Shown: positions 25,194-35,141 of the stretch, one piece after another
How the letters are laid out: the number at the start of each line of letters is the position of its first letter
Position numbering within the stretch: the stretch's first letter is position 1
Source of the DNA: Pseudoalteromonas amylolytica
GTDB lineage: Bacteria > Pseudomonadota > Gammaproteobacteria > Enterobacterales > Alteromonadaceae
Length of the DNA: 64,000 bases
Reading direction: 5' to 3'
Assembly: GCF_001854605.1 (NCBI RefSeq)
Contig: NZ_MKJU01000027.1
Coordinates: 193,468 to 257,467, forward strand
Translations under genes and position numbers: made by a program
Notes under the pieces: model-generated
Told to the model about the DNA's origin: nothing
Database searches by the model: none
What the model saw: only the letters and a program-made list of their open reading frames with translations

Positions 25194-26273
25194 TTAATCA
25201 GCGTATTGCTGAGCAATAGAATAGAAAACCTTTTCTATTGCTAAAAACTCATCGAGTATTTCGGGGTCAAAGTGACTGCCTCGTCCTTCGCTGATAATGC
25301 TCAATGCTTGTGCATGTGGCATGGCATCTTTATAGACTCGTTTGCTTATCAGGGCATCATACACATCGGCAATTGCCATGAGTCTTGCGCTTAGAGGAAT
25401 ATCTTCGCCAGACAACCCTAAGGGGTAGCCGCTACCATCCCATTTTTCATGGTGAGAGCGTGCTATCTCTTTAGCTATTTCTAAAAACTTTATCTCACCA
25501 GAGAGCTCCTCTTCAGCTTTAGCAATGGCTTCATATCCCAGTTGAGCATGGGTTTTCATAACCTCAAATTCAACGTCTGTTAGGCGGCCTTGCTTAAGTA
25601 AAATGGCATCTGGAATACCCACTTTACCAATGTCGTGTAACGGAGCCGATTTGTAAAACAGCTCAATGACTTCTTTGGTAAGCACATGCTCGTATTTTGG
25701 TAAGGTTGCCAATCTGGTGGCCAGTTCTTTTACATACAGCTGTGTTCGTTTAATGTGATTCCCTGTTTCCTGATCGCGGGTTTCAGCTAAACAGGCCATT
25801 GCAGTAATGGTTGCATCTTGTGCATCTGACAGTTCTTTGGTTCTCTTTTGTACTTCGGATTCTAAATACGCGTTTTGGTTTTTTAACAGGTCTCTATGAC
25901 GTTTAATTTGGATATGTGTTCGTATGCGAGATTGAACAATCGGTGGGCTAATTGGTTTGTTGATATAATCGCACGCACCAAGTGAAAACCCTAACTCTTC
26001 GTCCTGTATACTATTTTTGGCAGTTAAAAAGATAACGGGAATATCGGCTAGCTTTTCGGTGGCTTTTATTTTTTTTATCACTTCATAGCCATCCATTTCA
26101 GGCATGATGATGTCTAGTAGTACGATATCGACAGGTTTAGTGTTCAATATATTTAATGCGCTTTCGCCACTTTTGGCGGCGATCACTCGATATTCGTCTT
26201 TTAATATCTCTGACATCAATGCAAGGTTTAGGGATGTGTCATCAACAAGCAATACGGTGAACTTTTCAGCCAT
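25194..26273 (-). CDS. Response regulator with HD-GYP c-di-GMP phosphodiesterase domain
   Basis: Cytosolic protein of 359 residues. The receiver domain (1-120) has 'LLVDD', phospho-acceptor D54 in 'VLLDIIMPEMDG' and Lys in 'INKPI'. A coiled-coil linker (about 125-155) leads to an HD-GYP domain with H213-D214 in 'APLHDIGKVGIPD', 'HHEKWDGSGYPLG' (GYP at 282-284) and 'RLMAIADVYDAL'. Such proteins (RpfG type) break down c-di-GMP when phosphorylated. Its start lies 83 bp from that of the divergent hybrid kinase at 26357, a likely signalling partner. Confidence 0.93.
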   Translation of the reverse strand: MAEKFTVLLVDDTSLNLALMSEILKDEYRVIAAKSGESALNILNTKPVDIVLLDIIMPEMDGYEVIKKIKATEKLADIPVIFLTAKNSIQDEELGFSLGACDYINKPISPPIVQSRIRTHIQIKRHRDLLKNQNAYLESEVQKRTKELSDAQDATITAMACLAETRDQETGNHIKRTQLYVKELATRLATLPKYEHVLTKEVIELFYKSAPLHDIGKVGIPDAILLKQGRLTDVEFEVMKTHAQLGYEAIAKAEEELSGEIKFLEIAKEIARSHHEKWDGSGYPLGLSGEDIPLSARLMAIADVYDALISKRVYKDAMPHAQALSIISEGRGSHFDPEILDEFLAIEKVFYSIAQQYAD

Positions 26274-26356
26274 ATATGCCGCCTCACACTAAATACAAAC
26301 ATAGAGTCAATATTAGGTCTATCTTTTTATTAGTGCCAATTGAGCGGAACGAAATA

Positions 26357-29300
26357 ATGCTACAGCTTAGATTACTCTTTGTTGTTTTATTTGGATTTAT
26401 GTTTGTGACCAGCATCGCCTTAATGTTTGTTTCACGATATATCGATACCACCCAAACATCAGAATCAGTCGCTCGTCAGCAATTAGCCACACTCAATCAG
26501 CTGACTGAGGAGCTTAAACAGGTTTCTGACCATCGTAGTTTATTTGCACGCGCTTATATTATTACAGCACAGCCGCGTTGGTTGAAACTGTTTGATTATG
26601 CAATTGCCGTGAGTGCGGGTAAAGCCCCCAATATTGACGCTCATAGTTTAAATTATTGGGATAACCTCGCGCTGGGCCATGTGGAGGTTCCAAAGTTGCA
26701 AAGCAGCGAGCTGGGCATATCTTTTCTAGAGCGCTTTCATTCACTTGATATTACCAGCTATGAACTAAATCAGGTACAGCAAGCCTTAGAGATGGATAAT
26801 GCGTTGATTGAGATTGAACGTGGCGCAATTGAAAATATGCAAAAGCTGTTGAACAACGGTGGTACAGCATCAGAACATGCTCAGGTGATGTTAGCTGACA
26901 AGCGCAGCGTTTTGTTTGATGAGGCCTATTTGGCAACAAAAAGCGATGCCATGTCCACACTTAGCAAAGTTGAGCGGAGTATGTTGACTCGTTTTGAAGC
27001 GCAGGTTAAAGACAACCAGCGCTACTTCAATGCTGCAAAGCAAGTACAAAATGTCATCATAGGCGTGTTACTGGTCATCATCGCACTGTCGTTTTACTTC
27101 TTGTGGCGCTATTACATTTGGCCGATTTCAAGGATGCAAAAAGCATTGGTCGCGCAGGTGGATAGTGATAATTTCGAGTTCCGCCTTGAGAAAAATTACA
27201 AAGGTGAGTTGGGTGTATTTGCTCAAGCTATGAACCGCTTATTGGGGAACATCAATGAACAACTGAAATATAGTGACATTCTTAAAGATCTTAACTTAGC
27301 GTTACGCGGTAAAAATAGCGCGCAAGAACTTGGTGATGAGATAACTGTATTTATCTGTCAAAGGCTATCTATTCCTTTAGTGGGTTTATACGTAAGCCAT
27401 GAGGGGGAATTGGTCAGGGTTTCGGGTATAGGATATGAGCAGGGGGCGCAAAGCACTTATCATGATTCTGACTCGGTTTACTTTCATGCCGTTAAAATGA
27501 ACAGTAAGTACTCCATAAATCTAGGTGAGCAATATGCCATTGAACATCACGGTAAGCATATATTTCTCAAAGAGTTACATTACTTTCCTCTGAGTGTTTC
27601 CGAAAACTGTATTGGCCTGCTGGAGCTGGGGAGTTTTTATAACATAGGTGAAAGAGAGTTCTATTGGCTGAACTTCATCATCAGAGACTTATCAGTGGGC
27701 TTACACTTGGCGCGTAATCAGGAACTGCAAGGTAAGACTGAGCGTATGTTAGTGGAGCAATTGGAGCTCAACCGAAAAATCATTGATGCTATTCCCAACC
27801 CCATGTACTACCGTAACCGAGCAGGTATCTATATGGGGGTGAACTCACAATTTCATGAAATTGTTGGTACTTTTGAAGCGGATGTTATAGGTGCTAGACC
27901 CGACAATATTTTTAGTTTTGAAATTGCCAATCGTTTTAACGAGTCAGAACGTAAGTTACTAAGCGAACCCGGTAGTCACAATTATGAGATGCGCCTCAAG
28001 GATGTGCACGGCAACTTGCGGGAAATGGTGGTCTATGAGGCTACTTTTAGCGATGCGGATAATCGCGTTGCTGGTATTGTAGGTTTGCTACTTGATGTTA
28101 CCCAAAGTAAGGAAATGGAGGCACAACTTCGCGAAGCAAAAGCCAAAGCAGACAGTACCAGTAAAGCCAAAGGTGAATTTTTGGCGAATATGAGCCATGA
28201 GATCCGCACACCAATGAATGCCATCATAGGTATGAGCCATTTAGTGCTCAACACCAAGCTATCAAAACAGCAAATGAACTACATAAAAAAAATCGATATG
28301 GCAGCGAATAACCTGCTTGGGATCATTAACGACGTATTAGACTTTTCTAAAATTGAATCGGGCAAAATGGCTATTGTGGACGAGAAATTTGACCTAGATG
28401 ATGTCATGAATAATGTCTCGGTGGTTAACTCGGTGAAAGCGGAGGACAAAGGTATAGAGTTACTGTTAGACATCCCTTCCACCGTCCCTACCAATCTAAT
28501 CGGCGACTCAATGCGTTTAGGGCAGATATTGATTAACCTCTGTGGCAATGCCATTAAGTTCACTGAGCAAGGTGAGGTGATCATTACTGCAAATGTGGTA
28601 GAGCAAACATTGGATACAGCGATACTGCGGTTTTCCGTTAAAGACTCTGGTATTGGGTTGACACAAGAGCAGCAAGATAAACTGTTCAAAGCCTTTTCTC
28701 AGGCCGACAGCTCTATCACGCGTAAATATGGTGGCACAGGGTTAGGTTTGAGTATATCAAAGCACTTGGTTGAGTTAATGGGTGGGCAGATAGGTGTCAG
28801 CAGCGAGGCAGGCGTTGGCTCAGAGTTTTATTTTACAGTTAAGGTTGGTTTGCAAGCTAGGCCGAGAAAGCAATGGTTGTGTCCTGAGTCTATTATCAGA
28901 AATACTGCAGTGTTAGTGGTGGATGACAATGATGCCGCCAGAGAGATTATCTCGAATCTAATAAAAGGATTAGGGTTTACAACCTACACAGTAGCCAGTG
29001 CTCAAGAAGCGCTCGACGAACTTGCAAGGCGGCCATATCAGTTGGTTTTTACTGACTGGAGTATGCCGGAAATAGACGGCTGCCAGTTAGCATCACGCAT
29101 CTTCGATCTCAACTTACAACCCAAGCCAAAAGTCATTTTAGTGACAGCACATAGCCGTGAGTTAGATATTGATGAAGAACTGACGCGTAAATTGGATGGT
29201 ATTATCAGTAAACCAATTAATGCATCGATTGTATTTGACTGCGTTGTCGATTGCTTTGATATAAAAGGGCGTGAAACGGTCGAATCTGAGCAGCACTCAG

Positions 29301-30340
29301 GTCGCAATGAATCATTTGCTGGGGCTAAAGTATTGTTGGTTGAAGACAATGTCACCAATCAAGAAGTAGCAACTGAAATGCTGCGGTCTCTCGATTTGCA
29401 TGTGACGATTGCTAATCACGGCAAAGAAGCACTAGAAATCCTCGAACAGGCAGAGCAATTTGATTTGGTGTTTATGGACATGCAAATGCCGGTGATGGAT
29501 GGTTTAACGGCAACCAAAAAAATTAAAGCACAACCCCAATTTTCAGATTTACCTATAGTGGCCATGACCGCGAATGCAATGCGTGAAGATATAGAGCGTT
29601 GTCTGTCTGCGGGTATGAGTGCGCATATTAGTAAGCCGATAAATTTCAATAAAATGGTGTCTACAATTGCTGCGCAACTCAATGCGAGCGAACAGGCTAA
29701 AAAAGCAGATGGAAAACCAGCTCCAAAAGCGCCAGATAAAGTCAGTGTTGAGGACAACTTTGAACTTGATGGCATCGATATTGATGAAGGGCTAGAGCGG
29801 ATCGGTGGCAATGAGAAAGCCTATTGGAATATTCTCGGTAAATTTATTCATACGCAAATTGAGGAACTGATCAATCTAGAGCAAGCATTGATCATTGGAG
29901 ACTCTGAGCATGCTTCACGCATCGCGCATTCACTCAAAGGCTCAGCGGCTAACCTATCGGCAAATTATCTATCGGAGCAAGGAGCCTCGTTTGAAGAGCA
30001 AATCAAAACATCTGGTAAAGTCGATGTTGGGCAATTGCATGAAGTGATAGAGTATCTGCGCGCCGTACATGAGGAACTGGAAAATCATCAGGATAAAGTA
30101 CAGCAATCAGAGTCGACGAACAGCAGTAAAGCGACTATGCCAAAAGCACAGTTAGATAAGCTGTTTACTGAGCTCCTGGAGTTGGTAGAGAATAGCGATG
30201 TACAGGCAATTGAATTAGTCGATAAGCTATCAGAGCAAGACGTTGTTTCTAAAGAACAGCTAGAGTTGGTTCGTACTACTATCAATGACTTTGAATTTGA
30301 AAAGGCGAAAGACATCTTATTGGAGTTAAGGTCGGGTTAG
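26357..30340 (+). CDS. BarA-like hybrid sensor histidine kinase
   Basis: Inner-membrane hybrid kinase of 1327 residues. In order: membrane helix, periplasmic helical sensor, second membrane helix near 'VIIGVLLVIIALSFYFL', HAMP, GAF-like domain, PAS domain ('IIDAIPNPMYYRN'), HisKA with H614 in 'NMSHEIRTP', HATPase_c, two receivers (phospho-acceptors D900 in 'FTDWSMPE' and D1041 in 'FMDMQMPVMDG'), and an HPt domain with H1191 in 'AHSLKGSAAN'. The C-terminal 130 residues add a helical tail. The complete His-Asp-His-Asp relay is intact. The ATG at 26357 is a better N-terminus than 26276, which would add a hydrophilic leader. The HD-GYP regulator is divergent and adjacent. Confidence 0.93.
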   Translation: MLQLRLLFVVLFGFMFVTSIALMFVSRYIDTTQTSESVARQQLATLNQLTEELKQVSDHRSLFARAYIITAQPRWLKLFDYAIAVSAGKAPNIDAHSLNYWDNLALGHVEVPKLQSSELGISFLERFHSLDITSYELNQVQQALEMDNALIEIERGAIENMQKLLNNGGTASEHAQVMLADKRSVLFDEAYLATKSDAMSTLSKVERSMLTRFEAQVKDNQRYFNAAKQVQNVIIGVLLVIIALSFYFLWRYYIWPISRMQKALVAQVDSDNFEFRLEKNYKGELGVFAQAMNRLLGNINEQLKYSDILKDLNLALRGKNSAQELGDEITVFICQRLSIPLVGLYVSHEGELVRVSGIGYEQGAQSTYHDSDSVYFHAVKMNSKYSINLGEQYAIEHHGKHIFLKELHYFPLSVSENCIGLLELGSFYNIGEREFYWLNFIIRDLSVGLHLARNQELQGKTERMLVEQLELNRKIIDAIPNPMYYRNRAGIYMGVNSQFHEIVGTFEADVIGARPDNIFSFEIANRFNESERKLLSEPGSHNYEMRLKDVHGNLREMVVYEATFSDADNRVAGIVGLLLDVTQSKEMEAQLREAKAKADSTSKAKGEFLANMSHEIRTPMNAIIGMSHLVLNTKLSKQQMNYIKKIDMAANNLLGIINDVLDFSKIESGKMAIVDEKFDLDDVMNNVSVVNSVKAEDKGIELLLDIPSTVPTNLIGDSMRLGQILINLCGNAIKFTEQGEVIITANVVEQTLDTAILRFSVKDSGIGLTQEQQDKLFKAFSQADSSITRKYGGTGLGLSISKHLVELMGGQIGVSSEAGVGSEFYFTVKVGLQARPRKQWLCPESIIRNTAVLVVDDNDAAREIISNLIKGLGFTTYTVASAQEALDELARRPYQLVFTDWSMPEIDGCQLASRIFDLNLQPKPKVILVTAHSRELDIDEELTRKLDGIISKPINASIVFDCVVDCFDIKGRETVESEQHSGRNESFAGAKVLLVEDNVTNQEVATEMLRSLDLHVTIANHGKEALEILEQAEQFDLVFMDMQMPVMDGLTATKKIKAQPQFSDLPIVAMTANAMREDIERCLSAGMSAHISKPINFNKMVSTIAAQLNASEQAKKADGKPAPKAPDKVSVEDNFELDGIDIDEGLERIGGNEKAYWNILGKFIHTQIEELINLEQALIIGDSEHASRIAHSLKGSAANLSANYLSEQGASFEEQIKTSGKVDVGQLHEVIEYLRAVHEELENHQDKVQQSESTNSSKATMPKAQLDKLFTELLELVENSDVQAIELVDKLSEQDVVSKEQLELVRTTINDFEFEKAKDILLELRSG

Positions 30341-30626
30341 TCTTACAGTTCCTGCCTAGACTTAAAATTTAAATGAGTAAGCTTGTGTGTTTTTTGAATG
30401 ACAAGAATGAATAATGAAGAGCCGTCGTTGATAAAGATAACGTCATGCTTTTATACAAGCACTCTGATCTTGCCGTTTGTTAACCACCTGTTTACAATGG
30501 AAATTATTGGTGGAATTATTAAAGCATGCAATATAAGCCGTTTTGGTGTGTTATGAACCACCAAAGAGGGACAGAGTAAGCTGCTATATGTGCTAATTAA
30601 GCATTTGTGTCAGAACGGGGTAAGTT

Positions 30627-31454
30627 ATGTCGGTATTTATTAGTTACAATCATAATGATGAAGATTTTGTAGAAAAATTAGGGCTTGCTTTAATGGAGCG
30701 CAATATACCTGTATGGCGTGATAAATGGCAGCTAGGTTTAGGCGATTCAATTAGCGCTTGTGTTAAAGATGCGTAAGAGAAAGCCTCTTTTGTTTGTATT
30801 GTCCTATCTGAAAATGCTTTGAAATCCGATTGGGTAAAAAGAGAGATCCACGCATCATTACAAAGAGAGATGGAACCTAACAAAATATCAATTCTTCCCT
30901 TGGTCATTGACGATTGTAAACTACCTTTGTTTCTCAGAAGTAAACTGTATGCAGATTTTAGACAGGATTTTAACTCTGGCTTAGACATGATCGTAGATGC
31001 TGTGAGGGATATGTACAATTTGTACTCAGGAGCTATAACGAACGAAGATAAGAAAACCTCATTCTCTTCTGATATATCAACGTGTAAAAACTCTGTAGAA
31101 ATAAATATGGATGTTATCAGTGAGGATGATGATTCTGATTACTTTATCTTGTCTAAAATTAAATTTGTTGGAAATGAAGTTGCGTTAGGTAAGTATCTAA
31201 AATATAAAAAAGATGGTAAGTCTCAAGAGTTTGTTAAATTAGTAACTAAAGCTTTAGGCTCCACGCCCGAGATATCTAAAGCTCGCATGATCATAACTGG
31301 GAGAGAGGGTGGTTCATTGTCATTTGAAGTTGCGGATGATTCTAATCTTTCTTTTGCTATAAAAGTGGAATCAAAAAAAGTGGGGCCCGATAATGGTAAA
31401 GTTGTGCTATTTAACTTAGGTGAGATCTTTAATTTTCATCAAGAGCTAGCTTGA
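30627..31454 (+). pseudogene. TIR-domain gene interrupted by one in-frame stop codon
   Basis: From the ATG at 30627 the frame reads 'SVFISYNHNDEDFVEKL' and so on, a TIR domain of the TIR_2 type, until a TAA at 30774-30776 (codon 50). The same frame continues without any other stop to 31454, through 'ASFVCIVLSENA' and 'SDWVKRE' with the Glu (codon 73) that is catalytic in TIR NADases. A second domain of about 120 residues follows and is unrecognised. One C-to-T change (CAA to TAA) would explain the stop. No frameshift is present. Bacterial TIR proteins often act in anti-phage defence, but no partner gene is seen. A shorter product could start at the ATG at 30819. Confidence 0.75.
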
Positions 31455-31740
31455 GGCCAGCATACATATCAAAGTTGTAAACGCGGACAAAAATCAGTTG
31501 GCTTTGCTTGTACTATATAAATTTTAGCTTGGTATAAGCGACGGGCTATCCGACGTTTTACAGTTTTGCACTATGGGTGCTATGTTTTACATTTTCACCT
31601 TTATTTGAACGACCACTTACAAGCGCCAATACGCCTGTCAGATTTTGTCTGAACTAATTCATAACCCCCCACTAATTCAGCCTATCCATTTTGAACCGCA
31701 AGGATAAACTCATAAGAGTCTTCGTTAACAGGGTTAATGA

Positions 31741-32817
31741 TCATCTAAGTAACGCCAGTAACTGATTGCCAGCGGCGATGGTGTTGTCTTCACCTAAGAA
31801 GATATTTTCGGCATTTTTTAGCACAAAAACACTATCAATCCAGTCGGATACATCTTTGTTAAACATTGCGAGCATCTCTGTTGGCACATCGTCCGTGCTA
31901 TCTAGTTGTGCCAGTTTATTAGCGACTTCGTCGATGATCAGGGCTCCATCGTTGAATTCAACACAAAAATATAAGCAATTGGCGACTTCTTTCATATAGT
32001 TAGCAATCGCTTGGTAGTTTCTTTGGTTGTTTAGCGCTTCAGTCAGACCGATTTCGGCGTCTAGATCTCGAATGGATTCGGTCAGAGAAATAATGTCGTC
32101 TTGAGCGATGGGGCTTTCTTGCCAAAACTGGTCTGCACTAATCGGTGTTTTGTCCATTTTATTTCCTAATGCCCCCATCTCCCCTGGAGAAAAGTCGAAA
32201 AATGCCTCTTCGAACAGCTCAATGTTGTCGTTTGAACGCAAGTTACCGTTATATATTTTTTCATTTTCTTTAATTTTTTCAACGACTTGTTTGTTTAGTT
32301 CTATTTTGCTTTCATTTTCCTTTGCTTGCACAGCATAAAAGCGTTTAAATAGTTCATTGGTATCTTTGATTTGTTCGGCGATACGCTTGAGGTTCGTCAG
32401 ATCTTTTTGCATGGATATGTAGTGAGTGACTTCACCTTCTTCGTTCCTAATTTCTGAAATGTTCCACTCTACCGGATATGCAGAACCGTCTTTTCGGTAG
32501 TTGATCGAGGAGCCGTAGAAGTAACCGCTTTGTTTCAGCGCAGGTGTAATTTTCGCGATCACTTTGTGGTTACTGCCGGAGCCTTGTAGGATGCGAGGAG
32601 ATTGGCCTACAAGCTCGGCTAACTCATAGCCAGTATGCTGACAAAATACCTTGTTGGCATAGACGATTGGATAGCCCTTAGTATGGTCGGCAGTCGTGAT
32701 GACAATCGCATGATGAGAATGCATGAGTACTTGTTTTAGTAACTGGAGCACAGAGCAACTGTGCATAAGCTGACTAAAAAATGCTGTTTCTTCTATATTC
32801 GATGGTTTGTTACTCAT
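31741..32817 (-). CDS. PAS-domain protein with unrecognised C-terminal region
   Basis: Cytosolic protein of 358 residues. Residues about 25-140 form a PAS/PAC domain ('HHAIVITTAD', 'TGYELAELVGQSPRILQG', 'EEGEVTHYISMQKDLT'). The core resembles LOV photosensors, but the flavin-binding cysteine motif is replaced ('GQSPRILQG' instead of GxNCRFLQ), so it is probably not a LOV photosensor. A coiled-coil linker (150-190) leads to a mainly helical region of about 160 residues with no recognised output domain (no kinase, GGDEF or DNA-binding motif). It is a single gene. Downstream, 31455-31740 holds no gene I can recognise. Confidence 0.75.
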   Translation of the reverse strand: MSNKPSNIEETAFFSQLMHSCSVLQLLKQVLMHSHHAIVITTADHTKGYPIVYANKVFCQHTGYELAELVGQSPRILQGSGSNHKVIAKITPALKQSGYFYGSSINYRKDGSAYPVEWNISEIRNEEGEVTHYISMQKDLTNLKRIAEQIKDTNELFKRFYAVQAKENESKIELNKQVVEKIKENEKIYNGNLRSNDNIELFEEAFFDFSPGEMGALGNKMDKTPISADQFWQESPIAQDDIISLTESIRDLDAEIGLTEALNNQRNYQAIANYMKEVANCLYFCVEFNDGALIIDEVANKLAQLDSTDDVPTEMLAMFNKDVSDWIDSVFVLKNAENIFLGEDNTIAAGNQLLALLR

Positions 32818-33122
32818 GAATCACGACCCCTATTTGAATGGTGCAAGCTAACCTAAAGCTAGTGCAAATGTGTTTAAAGCCAGCAGCTAATAAGCATTAC
32901 GGCTAGCAGGCTAACTTAGATTAGTTTTTATTTTGGTGTTTGCGTTAGAGCGTTTGATAGAGTGGTGTACTGTTGCATTAGCTTTCTATAGAGCTCAGAG
33001 GGTTAGGTCTCTTATTTGCCTGCAAAATTATTTTTGATTCGTTTTACCTATTAACGCATAGGACCAAATTATTGTGTTAACAGAGTGTCACAGAAATTTC
33101 ATTTCATTGGTCGCAAAATTGA

Positions 33123-33150
33123 TTGACTTGGCGTCTGATCTAGATAGACT
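33123..33150 (+). promoter_or_regulatory. Possible sigma-70 promoter of the cold-shock gene
   Basis: TTGACT at 33123-33128 and TAGACT at 33145-33150 with a 16-base spacer. It would give an untranslated leader of about 150 bases, as is usual for cspA-type genes. Assigned by eye only. Confidence 0.4.
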
Positions 33151-33258
33151 GGGCTTAGACAAAAAATATGTCAGTGTTTATAAATCTCCATTACGTTGTT
33201 GTATAAGTCATACTTGTAGTACCGTCCTGAAGTTTTTAAGTACCGTCTAATTTTTGCT

Positions 33259-33280
33259 CTATGCGCCCAGATGGGCATAG
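33259..33280 (+). promoter_or_regulatory. Hairpin in the cold-shock leader
   Basis: CTATG-cg-CCC pairs with GGG-CATAG around a short AGAT loop, ending 28 bases before the start codon. Leaders of cspA-type genes fold in a temperature-dependent way, so this could be part of such a switch. Confidence 0.45.
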
Positions 33281-33308
33281 TTAAATTTTTAAATCAGGAT
33301 ATCTAGAT

Positions 33309-33518
33309 ATGTCTAATACAGTAACTGGCACAGTTAAGTGGTTCAACGAGTCAAAAGGTTTTGGTTTCATTGCACAAGAGAATGGCCCTGACGTTTTTGC
33401 TCATTTCAGCGCAATCAAAGGCGACGGTTTCCGTACTCTTGCTGAAGGCCAACGTGTTGAGTTTACTCTTGCTACAGGTCAAAAAGGCCCTCAAGCAGAG
33501 AACATCACTGTTATCTAA
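33309..33518 (+). CDS. CspA-family cold-shock protein
   Basis: RNA-binding protein of 69 residues, a single cold-shock domain. RNP1 'KGFGFI' and RNP2 'VFAHFSAI' are both intact, and '[14 protein letters not shown]' marks the N-terminus. It acts as an RNA chaperone in the cytosol. A ribosome site lies in 'CAGGATATCTAG' before the ATG. A long leader precedes it and a strong terminator follows, so it is a single-gene unit, as expected. Confidence 0.95.
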   Translation: MSNTVTGTVKWFNESKGFGFIAQENGPDVFAHFSAIKGDGFRTLAEGQRVEFTLATGQKGPQAENITVI

Positions 33519-33531
33519 GCATTCGTGCTGT

Positions 33532-33562
33532 AAAAAAAAGCAAGCTAAGGCTTGCTTTTTTT
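33532..33562 (+). terminator. Rho-independent terminator of the cold-shock gene
   Basis: An A-run, then GCAAGC, loop TAAG, GCTTGC and a T-run, starting 14 bases after the stop codon. Confidence 0.92.
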
Positions 33563-33588
33563 GTGTCTGAAATAAAGTCAAATGGCGG

Positions 33589-34347
33589 CTAATGATAACC
33601 AGACAGAACAAGCTTATATAATTCGGTTCTTTTTACGTCTTCAAATGCTAAACGTAGCTTGTTTATTACTTCATCTGAGGTATCAATATTGGCGGCTAAA
33701 TACCCACTTACCGATAGGTTCGGCACACTGAATACAAAACGGAAATGATCTTTTGGCAAGTTAAGCGCGTCTGTCATAGGTTGGATATATCGAGGGTCAT
33801 CTAACACTAAATCTACTTTATTTGTGACGAGAAGTTGGTATGAACGCTCGATATCTGCGGTGAGTACATAATCGAAACCAAACTGCTCAAGCTTTTCTGC
33901 AGCGATATCTCCACGTTGTACGGCAAGCCTATACTTCTTTGCATCTTCTAACGCTTCAATCTTAACGTCTTGGCGATAACTGTTGGTAACAAACCCCAGT
34001 TCAAACCTAGCCACGGGACCAATCCAATGAAAGTTTTGCTCTCTTAACGGTGTTTTGGCCATGCTGTATATCAAAGTGTTTTTGCGTTCACTGGCGACCT
34101 TAAAGGCTCTTGCCCATGGATAAAGGTGGTAATCCGCATCTAGGCTTGCTTTGCTCACTATTTGCTTTACCAACTCGGTACTGGTGCCGCCTACAACGCC
34201 ATTATCATAAGTCTGGTTAGGTGGCGAAAGTTCGGTTACGACGGTTAAATGCGGTAAAGTCGCTGCTATGCAGTCACTGCTTAGACATAAGCCAGACCAT
34301 AACAGGGACATAAGCAACAAACTGTAAAGGCGTTTATTTACAACCAC
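33589..34347 (-). CDS. Periplasmic solute-binding protein, family 3 type
   Basis: Exported protein of about 252 residues of the SBP_bac_3 type, as in amino-acid-binding or PAS-like sensor proteins. A signal peptide 'YSLLLMSLLWSGLCLSSDCIA' is followed by 'LTVVTELSPPNQTYDNGVVGG', 'YPWARAFKVASERKNTLIYSMAKTPLRE' and 'YRLAVQRGD', typical for orphan binding proteins in marine gammaproteobacteria. No transporter genes are nearby, so it may not serve an ABC importer. The start is uncertain: a GTG at 34345-34347 gives a good signal peptide, a TTG at 34359 is possible, and an ATG further in would shorten the signal. Confidence 0.75.
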   Translation of the reverse strand: MVVNKRLYSLLLMSLLWSGLCLSSDCIAATLPHLTVVTELSPPNQTYDNGVVGGTSTELVKQIVSKASLDADYHLYPWARAFKVASERKNTLIYSMAKTPLREQNFHWIGPVARFELGFVTNSYRQDVKIEALEDAKKYRLAVQRGDIAAEKLEQFGFDYVLTADIERSYQLLVTNKVDLVLDDPRYIQPMTDALNLPKDHFRFVFSVPNLSVSGYLAANIDTSDEVINKLRLAFEDVKRTELYKLVLSGYH

Positions 34348-34587
34348 GGCAGTACCCAAATTATATGTATACTATAAGTGTAGCAAATAAGTTTAGAAAC
34401 AGCGCGAGTTAGTTCATGCAAAAACTTGATAAGTTACCACTCTTTAAAAGGTTTTTGCTCGCTTCACCTTCTCATAATTAGGCTACATAGGACTTTTAAT
34501 CAATTCATGATGTGCGAATAGGTTCACCTCCTTTACCTGTAGCTCAGCTTTTCGGTGAAATAAAGTAGGAATCAGTTCGCTAAATAA

Positions 34588-35055
34588 ATGAGTGAAGAGT
34601 CAGTAATTTTGCAACATTTTGTGGGTACGGTACATAAAATGCTTACAGAATATCGGAGGAAGACCTTGCTGGAATTTGACACTCGCCATAAACCGCGTGG
34701 ACTTAAACGTATATATTTTGCATTTAAACATTCAATGCGTGGACTGAAATGGTTGGTCCGCAATGAGTCTGCGTTTCGCCAAGAAGTGGCGCTACTCGCC
34801 GTCACTTTAGTGGTTATTTTTAGTCTTGAAATCGGCTTGTACGAAAAGGTTGCTATGTTATGCGCTACGTTATTTGTGATGTTTGCCGAGATCATCAATA
34901 CCGCCATTGAGGCAACTATCGACCGTGTTAGTTTTGAGATACATCCCTTATCAGGCTTGGCAAAAGACTTAGGCTCAGCGGGGGTTTTGGTATCAATAAT
35001 CGTGTTTCTGTGTGTTTGGGGTAGTTGTATTTATAGCAACTTTTGGGTGACATAA
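34588..35055 (+). CDS. dgkA: Diacylglycerol kinase DgkA
   Basis: Inner-membrane lipid kinase (155 residues) that phosphorylates diacylglycerol to phosphatidic acid. The core from about residue 36 ('KPRGLKRI') matches the family: 'NESAFRQE' as the first amphipathic region, then three membrane helices with the catalytic 'AEIINTAIEATIDRVS' and 'HPLSGLAKDLGSAGV'. It is 30 or so residues longer at the N-terminus than E. coli DgkA. A later start at ATG 34639 would shorten it by 17 residues; neither has a strong ribosome site. It is a separate unit upstream of the propionate operon. Confidence 0.88.
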   Translation: MSEESVILQHFVGTVHKMLTEYRRKTLLEFDTRHKPRGLKRIYFAFKHSMRGLKWLVRNESAFRQEVALLAVTLVVIFSLEIGLYEKVAMLCATLFVMFAEIINTAIEATIDRVSFEIHPLSGLAKDLGSAGVLVSIIVFLCVWGSCIYSNFWVT

Positions 35056-35141
35056 TGGCGGCTGTATAGCGTTATGTGGTTTCAGACTTATGCTCAATAT
35101 TGTGATTATCATTCATCATATTTATATAGGTTATAAGTTAA

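Larger units (their letters stand above)
32818..33308. other. 491-bp intergenic region with cold-shock gene promoter and leader
   Basis: The left half would hold the promoter of the PAS gene on the minus strand. The right half probably carries the cold-shock promoter and its long untranslated leader (see separate entries). I see no open frame of useful size. Confidence 0.6.

Noticed and set aside
28279..28689. A 136-codon minus-strand frame inside the hybrid kinase
   Set aside because: Shadow of the HisKA/HATPase region; composition rich in Ser/Leu, typical for an opposite-strand artefact.
30774..30776. Stop-codon readthrough or recoding in the TIR gene
   Set aside because: The codon is TAA with no visible recoding structure, and selenocysteine or pyrrolysine use other stop codons.
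30819..31454. Treating the TIR gene as a shorter intact gene starting at 30819
   Set aside because: It would lose the first half of the TIR domain, and the same frame clearly extends upstream to 30627 apart from one stop.
32461..32640. LOV photosensor in the PAS protein
   Set aside because: The flavin-binding cysteine is replaced, so only a general PAS call is made.
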